From NCBI GenBank assembly GCA_003445035.1, contig DLVV01000240.1:1019-12741 (forward strand): DNA of 11,723 nucleotides, in the 5' to 3' direction. Positions 1 through 6,189 of the stretch are shown here, piece after piece. Within the stretch, counting starts at the first letter, position 1. Each line of letters begins with the position of its first letter. Position numbers and translations under genes: made by a program. Under the pieces are notes generated by a model, which worked only from the letters and a program-made list of their open reading frames with translations, had not been told where the DNA came from and did not search any database. This DNA is from Planctomycetaceae bacterium. GTDB taxonomy: Bacteria; Planctomycetota; Planctomycetia; Planctomycetales; Planctomycetaceae.

Positions 1-411
1 CTGGACGAAGCCCGCGAGTTGCTGACCGAACTGGTCGAGGCCGTCGAGACCGAATGGCAACTCGGGCCGGACAGCCTGGTCCTGGGCGGGTTCTCACAGG
101 GATCAATGATCGCTGCCGATGTCGCGTTGCGACTGCCGGAACCGCCGGCGGCGTTGTGCATCTGGTCGGGGACACTGTTGTGCGAGGCAGTATGGCGTGC
201 ACAGGCCGAGGCGAGAGGGACGCTGCGAATCTTCCAGAGTCACGGTCGCACCGACCCGATCCTCCCCTACACCGCCGCCGAATGGCTCAGGGATCTGCTC
301 ACCGAAAGCGGGCTCGAGGTCGAGTTCCTCGAGTTTCCCGGAGTACACACGATTCCCGCCGAAGCGGTCGAACGGACGGCGGCCATCCTGCAGGAGATCG
401 TCAACGGCTAA
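1..411 (+). CDS. Alpha/beta-hydrolase, phospholipase/carboxylesterase family (3' part)
   Basis: The reading frame is open from the first base of the window, so the start lies upstream; 136 residues and a TAA stop are visible. The fragment carries what looks like a full serine-hydrolase triad. The nucleophile is in GFSQGS (Ser at visible residue 32), the Asp is in HGRTDPILP (residue 85), and the His is in FPGVHTIP (residue 116). This order and spacing fit the small phospholipase/carboxylesterase (YpfH-like, acyl-protein thioesterase-like) family of about 200-230 residues, so roughly the first third is missing. Such enzymes are usually cytoplasmic and hydrolyse short-chain or lipid esters; the substrate here cannot be told. 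The stop overlaps by four bases the stop of the convergent small gene on the other strand. The family call is firm and the substrate is unknown. Confidence 0.85.
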   Translation: MDEARELLTELVEAVETEWQLGPDSLVLGGFSQGSMIAADVALRLPEPPAALCIWSGTLLCEAVWRAQAEARGTLRIFQSHGRTDPILPYTAAEWLRDLLTESGLEVEFLEFPGVHTIPAEAVERTAAILQEIVNG

Positions 412-779
412 CCGGCAGCCTCGGCATCGATTGCCGCCTGCACGTCTCCGATCCTCTCGGCCAACGCCGACTGGTCAACGCCCTCGGCAAAATCTTCGAA
501 TCCCGCTGCGGCGATCATCGCCTGGGTGTTGCGGCCGACCTGGTCGAGCGTGAACTCCACCGGACAGCCCATCGTCAGCGGGTCCAGGTGAAACAGGCGG
601 TTCACACCGGTCGGCGCGTAGTGGTAATGCGGATCGTCATCGAAGCAATCGAACCGCAACAATTGCACCCTCTCGTCGTCGACATCGCCGAAAACCCGGA
701 CAGAAGGCCCTCGATCGTCACCGGTTCGCCGGTAGTCGATCGTCAGCACCACGCCACCGATTTCCAGCTCGGTCATCAT
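408..779 (-). CDS. Conserved-looking hypothetical protein, 123 aa
   Basis: I do not recognise the family. The protein is small, acidic and has no signal peptide or membrane segment. It begins with a short beta-rich stretch (LEIGGVVLTIDY). The middle is aromatic and His/Asp-rich (FDCFDDDPHYHYAP, residues 43-56) and resembles a conserved core. The C-terminal half is Ala-rich and helical. Two adjacent in-frame ATG codons (777-779 and 774-776) can start it. A GGGAG sequence sits 4 bases before the first and 7 before the second, so the second gives a 122-residue product and is about as likely. An upstream in-frame ATG at 849-851 is less likely because the residues it would add look non-coding and would run into the divergent promoter region. 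The gene converges on the esterase and diverges from the acrylyl-CoA reductase gene. It is probably a real gene, judged by codon pattern and tight fit with its neighbours, but its function is unknown. Confidence 0.7.
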   Translation of the reverse strand: MMTELEIGGVVLTIDYRRTGDDRGPSVRVFGDVDDERVQLLRFDCFDDDPHYHYAPTGVNRLFHLDPLTMGCPVEFTLDQVGRNTQAMIAAAGFEDFAEGVDQSALAERIGDVQAAIDAEAAG

Positions 780-865
780 TCCGCTCCCGTCTTGAATACC
801 ATCGGCCGCCACGATACCACATGACCCATCGCCCGTCCGGTCCATCCACACTGCCAGGTCAAACG
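780..865. promoter_or_regulatory. Divergent intergenic region, probable promoters both ways
   Basis: This 86-base gap separates two head-to-head genes, so it should hold a promoter for each. On the plus strand a weak sigma70-like pair can be drawn: TTGAAT at 792-797 and TACCAC at 815-820, 17 bases apart. The matches are only partial. No convincing pair was found on the minus strand, and no operator palindrome stands out. The regulatory role is inferred from gene arrangement more than from motif quality. Confidence 0.3.
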
Positions 866-1855
866 ATGTCCGACACCCCTTCGATCAATGCCTACCTGGT
901 CACTGCCGACAAGGACGGCCACGTCACCGCCGGCCCCACGACGATCACAACCGACCAGCTTCCCGACCAGGACATCGAGATCGCCGTCGAGTGGTCCTCG
1001 TTGAACTTCAAGGACACCCTGGCGGCCGCCGGCAATCGCCGAGTTGCCGGCGACCTGCCCCATGTGCCGGGCATCGACGCTGCCGGCACCGTCGTGGCCG
1101 ACGGCAGCAAGGTCCTGGTGACCGGCTACGGACTGGGAGCCCCCGGGTGGGGCGGCTGGGCCGAGCGAATCCGGGTGCCCGCCAACTGGGTCTGCGTCCG
1201 TCCTGAAGGACTGTCCGCTCGTGCCGCCATGCAACTGGGCACCGCCGGACTGACGGCCGCAATGGCCGTCGAAGCGATTGCCCTGGGACAGGTCGAACCC
1301 GATTCGGGTCCGGTCCTGGTCACCGGAGCGACCGGAGGAGTCGGGCTGCTGTCGGTCGCGCTGCTGTCTCACCTCGGATTCCAGGTTGTCGCCTCCACCG
1401 GAAAGGCGGATCAGCACGAGATGCTCAAGCGGATGGGGGCCGCCGAGATCATCGACAGGGACGAGGTGCTCCGGGATGCCGATGGCCCCCTGGCCAGTGC
1501 TCGCTGGGCCGCTGCGGTCGATGTCGTCGGTGGAGACACTCTGTCGGCAGTGATCCGAACCACGCGACCGCAGGCTGTCGTCGCCGCCTGTGGCCTGGTC
1601 GGTGGCGTCGACATCACGGCCACCGTCTACCCGTTCCTGCTCCGGGGCGTCACGCTGGCCGGAATCGATTCCGCCGGTTGCCCCGGACCGCGCCGCACCG
1701 AACTCTGGAACCGCCTGGCCGATGCCTGGGCACTTGAAGGCCTCGACGAAATCACCCAAGAGGTGAGCCTCGACCAACTGGACACATCCATCGCCCTGAT
1801 GCGAAACGGCGACCACATCGGCCGGACCATCGTTCGGCTCGCCGACGACGACTAG
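866..1855 (+). CDS. acuI: Acrylyl-CoA reductase (NADPH), AcuI/YhdH family of zinc-free MDR oxidoreductases
   Basis: The 329-residue product matches the usual AcuI/YhdH length. The N-terminal GroES-like domain carries the family signature SSLNFKD (44-50) and HVPGIDAAGTV (66-76). The Rossmann domain has VTGATGGVG (152-160), followed by an STGK stretch (177-180) typical of an NADPH-binding loop. The C-terminal part carries DVVGG and GIDSAGCP, also seen in this family. No structural-zinc cysteine cluster is visible, as expected for these quinone-oxidoreductase-like members. Known family members reduce acryloyl-CoA to propionyl-CoA with NADPH, in 3-hydroxypropionate or acrylate/DMSP breakdown or as detoxification. 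None of those pathway partners is next to it. The ATG at 866 was preferred to one at 821 because homologues begin close to the IxAYLV stretch and the 15 extra residues look non-coding. The stop is interlocked with that of the convergent oxidoreductase gene. Confidence 0.85.
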   Translation: MSDTPSINAYLVTADKDGHVTAGPTTITTDQLPDQDIEIAVEWSSLNFKDTLAAAGNRRVAGDLPHVPGIDAAGTVVADGSKVLVTGYGLGAPGWGGWAERIRVPANWVCVRPEGLSARAAMQLGTAGLTAAMAVEAIALGQVEPDSGPVLVTGATGGVGLLSVALLSHLGFQVVASTGKADQHEMLKRMGAAEIIDRDEVLRDADGPLASARWAAAVDVVGGDTLSAVIRTTRPQAVVAACGLVGGVDITATVYPFLLRGVTLAGIDSAGCPGPRRTELWNRLADAWALEGLDEITQEVSLDQLDTSIALMRNGDHIGRTIVRLADDD

Positions 1856-3252
1856 TCCTCGACCACGTGCTCGGCAAACCGGTCGTTGGCCGCTTCCCAC
1901 CCTGCCGCATTCCAGCTTCCGTCGCTTCCCAGGCAGTCGGCGGCAGCGAAAGCCATCGCCAGTGCGTGGTGGGTGTTGTCGTGGGCGAACAGCCCCTGTC
2001 GGCCCAGCGTCACCAGGCCCGGCCACTGGTCCAGGTACGAGCGAACCGCAGCCAGGTGTTGGTCGTAACCATGGTCATAAACCGGATACACCCACGGCAC
2101 TCGGCGGACTTCCGCAGCCCGTATCGGTTTCAGCGGCGGCAACCCGATCCGGGTCACCTCGCGACCAACCTGGTTCACCAGTTCATCGTCGGACATCTGC
2201 CACGTCGCGTCACCCGGGTCACAGGGCACCTCGATGCACACGCCGGTCCGATCCGAATGTGAACGTGCCGCTGCGTAGTGCGTCGGTTCGGACGTGCGTG
2301 ACAGGCCCACCGAGGAATCCGGGACATAGTGTGCGTCGAAGGGGGTCCATCGGGCCGAGTCCAGCACCACGCAGACCAGTACCGCGGCTCGACTGTGCAA
2401 AGCCGCAGTGGCGGCGGCCACTTCGGCGGGTGGGGCCGGTTCCAGCAGGCCGACCAGGCGGGAAATCGGGATCGTCGAAAACACCCTGTCGAATTCGTGA
2501 CGTCCTTCTCCGGTCTCAATTTGCCATCCCGGATCACGGTTCTGTAAACCAGTGACCGGTGAGGACACCGACAGGCGTCCTCCACGCCGCTCGAAGTCCC
2601 TGGCCAGCGCCTCGGCAATCCGTCCGAAGCCACCGTCGGGATAATAGAAGGACGCGCCGGCCCGACCCCGATTCCACAACTGGCGGGTCATCCGACGAAT
2701 GATCTGCCACGGCGAACGGACCGAAACGCGTCGACGAGCCTGTTCGGCAGCGATCTCGATCGGTTCGCGACCCCACAACTTCCGTGCCATCGGGAAATAG
2801 AACTCGCGGCACAGCGTGACCCCAAGTTGACCTTCCAGCGTCGCGGCAAACGAATCCGTGTCGTAACGGCTCGGCCGCACCAGCATGTCCCGCAGAAGAC
2901 CGCACTTGATCCGCCAGGGAAGTTTCACCGCGGCATCGACCGGCCGAAGCGGAAACCGGATAAAACGTCCGCCCAGCACGATTCGTCCGTGGCGGGGTCT
3001 GCGGTGCAACACCCCCGGCAATAACTCGTGCAGCACCTCCAGGATTTCCGGGTCGATGCTGGGGTGCAGCCGGTGGCTGCCGTGATCGAAGACGACGCCT
3101 TCGAGTGCGAAGCTGGCCGCCAATCCGCCGACCTCGGCATTCGCCTCGAACACCTCGACCTCCATCTCGCCCGCGTCGTCGCGAGCGAGAATCTGTCTCG
3201 CCAGGCCCAGCCCTGCCGGCCCGCCACCCAGGATCGCCACCCGGACACTCAC
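1852..3252 (-). CDS. FAD-dependent oxidoreductase, amine-oxidase/UDP-galactopyranose-mutase-like
   Basis: The 466-residue product opens with a dinucleotide-binding fold: VAILGGGPAGLG (5-16), an acidic residue closing the motif in EVFEAN (33-38), then VGGLAASF and DHGSHRLHP (56-64). These are typical of the protoporphyrinogen-oxidase/phytoene-desaturase/UGM-like superfamily. A second FAD contact region near the C-terminus reads LGRQGLFAHDNTHHA (about 416-430), close to what FAD proteins of surface-polysaccharide clusters show. There is no signal peptide, so it should be cytoplasmic. It is the last gene of the four-gene operon. The GTG start overlaps the TGA of the asparagine-synthase gene (GTGA), with a perfect AGGAGG 7 bases upstream. 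Two ATG codons upstream would add residues before the FAD fold. Its likely role is redox or ring-form modification of a sugar nucleotide or lipid-linked sugar. True protoporphyrinogen oxidation is less likely because no haem genes are nearby. Confidence 0.75.
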   Translation of the reverse strand: MSVRVAILGGGPAGLGLARQILARDDAGEMEVEVFEANAEVGGLAASFALEGVVFDHGSHRLHPSIDPEILEVLHELLPGVLHRRPRHGRIVLGGRFIRFPLRPVDAAVKLPWRIKCGLLRDMLVRPSRYDTDSFAATLEGQLGVTLCREFYFPMARKLWGREPIEIAAEQARRRVSVRSPWQIIRRMTRQLWNRGRAGASFYYPDGGFGRIAEALARDFERRGGRLSVSSPVTGLQNRDPGWQIETGEGRHEFDRVFSTIPISRLVGLLEPAPPAEVAAATAALHSRAAVLVCVVLDSARWTPFDAHYVPDSSVGLSRTSEPTHYAAARSHSDRTGVCIEVPCDPGDATWQMSDDELVNQVGREVTRIGLPPLKPIRAAEVRRVPWVYPVYDHGYDQHLAAVRSYLDQWPGLVTLGRQGLFAHDNTHHALAMAFAAADCLGSDGSWNAAGWEAANDRFAEHVVED

Positions 3253-5216
3253 GACGAGGCCTCCTGGCATCGTGCAGGGCGGACCTCGGGCATATGGCTC
3301 GATGGGTCCCCGGAACCGAGATACAGGTCGTGCCAGGTCAGGAAGTTCATCAGGCCCCACAGCGCCCGGCCGTGATCGACGCGATGAGACTGGTGTTGCT
3401 CCCAAATCGATCGGATCGCGGCCGGGTCAAGCAGGCCGCCCGCCGCGGACGATTCGCTCAGCAACAGGTCACCGGACCACTCCTTCCACTCGTCGGTCAA
3501 CCACCTCGAGTAGGGCATCTCGAGTCCAACCTTCTTCTTCGAGAGAATCCGCGACGGCAACCGGCCCTGCATGCCCCTCCTGAGCAGTTGTTTCCCCGTC
3601 AAACCGCTCATCTTCAACGACGTCGGCCACGACACCAGTTCTCGGGCCAACTCGATATCGGTGAACGGCACACGGGCCTCCAGGGAATGAGCCATTGTCA
3701 TCCGGTCGTTCTTGACCATCAGATCGTCGGGCAGGAACATCCGCCGATCAATTTCGAGCAGGCCGTCAAGAGGATCGGATGCCGTCGAGGTCTCGTAGAG
3801 CGAGTTGAACAGCGACGCGGTCGTCGGCACCGCAGCCGCTCCGGCGATCAACTTGTGCCGGGCCTCTTCCGAAAGCACCTCCCGCCAGAAGCAGTGCGAC
3901 TCGGCGACGCCCAGTTCCACACCGCGGATGAAACGCTTCGCCTTGAACTCAAAACTCAGCTTGCGATGCGAGACCGGCAACAGGTCGACCAGCGGACGGA
4001 CCAGGCCGCGGCGGATTGGCCCGGGCATTCGTCGCATCCGCAACCGTGCCCGGCAAGCCCGGTGCGTGTCGTAGCCGGCATGCAACTCGTCACCCGCCTC
4101 TCCCGACAACAGCACGGTGACATGATCCCGGGCCGTCTCGGCCAGCAACCAGGTGGGAATCGCCGAACCATCGGCATAGGGTTCGTCGATCGCCGCCAGC
4201 GCGGCCGGCAGCAGTTCGGCCACCCGGTCGGGTGTCACCCGAATCTCGTGGTGTTCGGTGCCCAAAGACCTGGCGACCATCCGTGCCGCGTCCGACTCGT
4301 CAAAACTCGGATCGTCAAACCCCAACGAAAACGTGTGAAAAGCAGCATCTCCGCGAACCTCCGCATGCAGCGCCGCCAACGCACTCGAGTCGAGGCCCCC
4401 CGAAAGCATCACGCCAACAGGCACGTCCGAAACAAGCTGCCGCTCAACCGCCGCTCGCAACAACCCGGTCGATTTCTCTGCGGCCTGCTGGACCGACTGC
4501 CGCGCGATCCCATCGCCGGCTGCAAGCTGGCAGAAGTCCCCCCGGTCAACGACCCGCGCCTCCGAGTCGATCTGGAGCCACGTACCCGGTGCCAATTCCC
4601 GGATCCCGACAAACGCGGTGCGTGCGCCGGGAATGTAGTTCAAGCCGAAGTAATGATGCAGGGACTCAACATCGACCTCGGGACGGTACCCGGGCACTTC
4701 CAGCAGGGCCTTGATCTCGGAGGCGAACCAGAAACACCCCTCGTGTTCGAGCAGGAACAGTGGCTTGATCCCAAACGGATCACGAGCCAGTAACAGCTTC
4801 TGACCGCGGCTGTCCCAGGCCGCCAGGGCAAACATCCCGTCGAATTCCTCCAGCGCGGCGTGTCCGGACCGCTCGAGCAGATGCAACACCACCTCGGTGT
4901 CCGTCCGGGAGCGGAATGGTCCGGATTCTTGCTCGAGGTTCTTTTGCTGTTTCAACTCCCTGAAGTTGTACAACTCGCCGTTCCACGCCAGCGTCGTGGC
5001 TCCCGACGGGGTTCGCATCGGCTGACGCCCGGCAGCCGACAGGTCGATGACACTGAGTCGCCGATGAGCCAGTCCGCATCGTCCGTCCCAGGCCAGTCCC
5101 TGGTCGTCCGGTCCGCGATGAACCAGACGGGCCGACATCCGTTCGAGTGTCTCTGACGGATCCCACCCGTCCCGGCTGCCCCCCCGTCCAACGACGACTC
5201 CTGCCAATCCGCACAT
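3249..5216 (-). CDS. asnB: Asparagine synthase (glutamine-hydrolysing), AsnB type
   Basis: The 655-residue product has the two AsnB domains. The N-terminal class II glutamine amidotransferase domain starts MCGLAG, with the nucleophile Cys2 exposed once Met is removed. It continues with HRGPDDQG (33-40), the RRLSVIDLS stretch and NGELYN (79-84). The synthetase domain has the ATP-pyrophosphatase loop SGGLDSS (272-278), FSLGFDD (296-302) and SGEAGDELHAGY (371-382). The start is fixed by the need for Cys2; an upstream ATG would bury it. Classical AsnB makes asparagine from aspartate, glutamine and ATP in the cytoplasm. Close paralogues in O-antigen and capsule clusters have been proposed to amidate uronic acids. 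The position between a glycosyltransferase and an FAD sugar-type oxidoreductase makes such a role possible here. SGEAGDELHAGY departs slightly from the more usual SG(E/D)GxDELFGGY. The domain call is firm; the acceptor (aspartate or a sugar acid) is open. Confidence 0.88.
   Translation of the reverse strand: MCGLAGVVVGRGGSRDGWDPSETLERMSARLVHRGPDDQGLAWDGRCGLAHRRLSVIDLSAAGRQPMRTPSGATTLAWNGELYNFRELKQQKNLEQESGPFRSRTDTEVVLHLLERSGHAALEEFDGMFALAAWDSRGQKLLLARDPFGIKPLFLLEHEGCFWFASEIKALLEVPGYRPEVDVESLHHYFGLNYIPGARTAFVGIRELAPGTWLQIDSEARVVDRGDFCQLAAGDGIARQSVQQAAEKSTGLLRAAVERQLVSDVPVGVMLSGGLDSSALAALHAEVRGDAAFHTFSLGFDDPSFDESDAARMVARSLGTEHHEIRVTPDRVAELLPAALAAIDEPYADGSAIPTWLLAETARDHVTVLLSGEAGDELHAGYDTHRACRARLRMRRMPGPIRRGLVRPLVDLLPVSHRKLSFEFKAKRFIRGVELGVAESHCFWREVLSEEARHKLIAGAAAVPTTASLFNSLYETSTASDPLDGLLEIDRRMFLPDDLMVKNDRMTMAHSLEARVPFTDIELARELVSWPTSLKMSGLTGKQLLRRGMQGRLPSRILSKKKVGLEMPYSRWLTDEWKEWSGDLLLSESSAAGGLLDPAAIRSIWEQHQSHRVDHGRALWGLMNFLTWHDLYLGSGDPSSHMPEVRPARCQEASS
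3260..3265 (-). promoter_or_regulatory. Shine-Dalgarno AGGAGG deciding the GTG start of the FAD protein
   Basis: On the minus strand AGGAGG lies 7 bases before the GTG at 3250-3252, whose last two bases form part of the TGA of the upstream gene. It sits inside the 3' end of the asparagine-synthase gene. It supports a GTG start with translational coupling over the ATG at 3268-3270, which lies upstream of this site. Confidence 0.7.
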
Positions 5217-5223
5217 CGTCGTT

Positions 5224-6189
5224 TCAGGCCTCGCCCGAGTCGGATTGCTTCTGTTCGGTCTGCAGCCGGGCCGGAATGTAGTCGATGCCCACCCGGCCAC
5301 CCCGCCGCGCCATGCTCTCGGTCATCATTCCCATCAACAGCATCTGCACCGCGACGACCAGCAGGATCACCGTCGTCGTCGAAACCGTTTCGGTCGTCAA
5401 CAGTTTTTCCGCGCCTCCGTCGCGAGCGGTCACGCTGATGTCCCACGCCAGCTTGATCCCGCCCAGGAAGAAACTGGCCAGGGCCATCGGAGCAAAGACC
5501 CGCAACGGTCGAAACAGGATCGACAACCGGGTCACCAGCGAGAGAAACCCGAAGAAGTCCCAGGCGACAACCTTCGACCGACCGACCCGGCGACGGTACT
5601 CGATCGGTCGGTAGACCACCTCAAGGCCGTCACAAAGCGACGCGATGGTCAGCGTGGTGGTGAAGCTGAACCGTTCGGAGAGGATCGGGAGGTACTGGAT
5701 GACCAGCGATCGCCTGAAGACCCGCAGGCCCGAGTTGAGATCGGGAATCCGGGCCCCGGTGACAAACCTCGCCAGGCCTCGAAGAAAGGCCTTGGCGGGC
5801 CGCCGGATCAGGGGCACCGCCGACGGATGTCCCGATCGGTCGCCCACGACCATGTCGGCCCCATCCAGCGCATCGACCAGTTCAGGAATGCTTGCGGCCG
5901 GGTAAGTGCCATCGGCGTCGATGATCGCGATCGTCTCCCAGGTCGCCGCCTGGACACCGGTCTTCAGAGACGCCCCGTAGCCCAGGTTTCGCTCGTGCCG
6001 CACCACTCGCACCCCTGTGTCTTCGGCGACATCCGAAGTGCCGTCGTCGGAGGCATCATCGACCACAAGGATCTCGACCGGCCGGTCCCACCCGGCAGCC
6101 ATGTCCTGGAGTTCCGCCAGCACAGCGCCCAGCCCCTCACGCTCCCGGTAAGCGGGCACGATCACCGATACGCCAACTGGTTGACTCAT
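5224..6189 (-). CDS. Family 2 glycosyltransferase, polyprenyl-phosphate mannosyl/glucosyltransferase-like (DPM1-like) with two membrane helices
   Basis: The 321-residue product starts with a GT-A fold: VSVIVPAYRE (7-16), ILVVDDASDDGT (40-51) and the metal-binding DAD (91-93). IPDLNSGLRVFRR (148-160) is a hallmark of the dolichol-phosphate-mannose-synthase group. Two hydrophobic helices follow, about 231-250 and 271-289, then a short basic tail. Such enzymes move a sugar from GDP-mannose or UDP-glucose onto polyprenyl phosphate at the inner face of the membrane, giving the donor used by GT-C enzymes on the outer face. The gene immediately before it encodes a GT-C-like protein, which fits a donor-maker/user pair. 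Its ATG overlaps the TGA of that gene (ATGA) and is preceded by an SD merged with a run of nine G. The next gene, asnB, starts 7 bases after its stop. Sugar identity is not visible. Confidence 0.85.
   Translation of the reverse strand: MSQPVGVSVIVPAYREREGLGAVLAELQDMAAGWDRPVEILVVDDASDDGTSDVAEDTGVRVVRHERNLGYGASLKTGVQAATWETIAIIDADGTYPAASIPELVDALDGADMVVGDRSGHPSAVPLIRRPAKAFLRGLARFVTGARIPDLNSGLRVFRRSLVIQYLPILSERFSFTTTLTIASLCDGLEVVYRPIEYRRRVGRSKVVAWDFFGFLSLVTRLSILFRPLRVFAPMALASFFLGGIKLAWDISVTARDGGAEKLLTTETVSTTTVILLVVAVQMLLMGMMTESMARRGGRVGIDYIPARLQTEQKQSDSGEA

Noticed and set aside
422..436. Small inverted repeat (CGGCA, loop, TGCCG) near the convergent stops, as a possible terminator.
   Set aside because: It is a five-pair stem inside coding sequence and has no T tract.
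776..2026. Long open frame on the minus strand across the acuI-like gene.
   Set aside because: It lies antisense to a well-supported oxidoreductase, is rich in Gly, Arg and Gln with no domain pattern, and is an effect of high GC.
3105..4793. Plus-strand open frame of over 500 codons opposite asnB.
   Set aside because: The translation is low-complexity Arg/Pro/Gln with no motifs; the minus strand carries clear AsnB domains.
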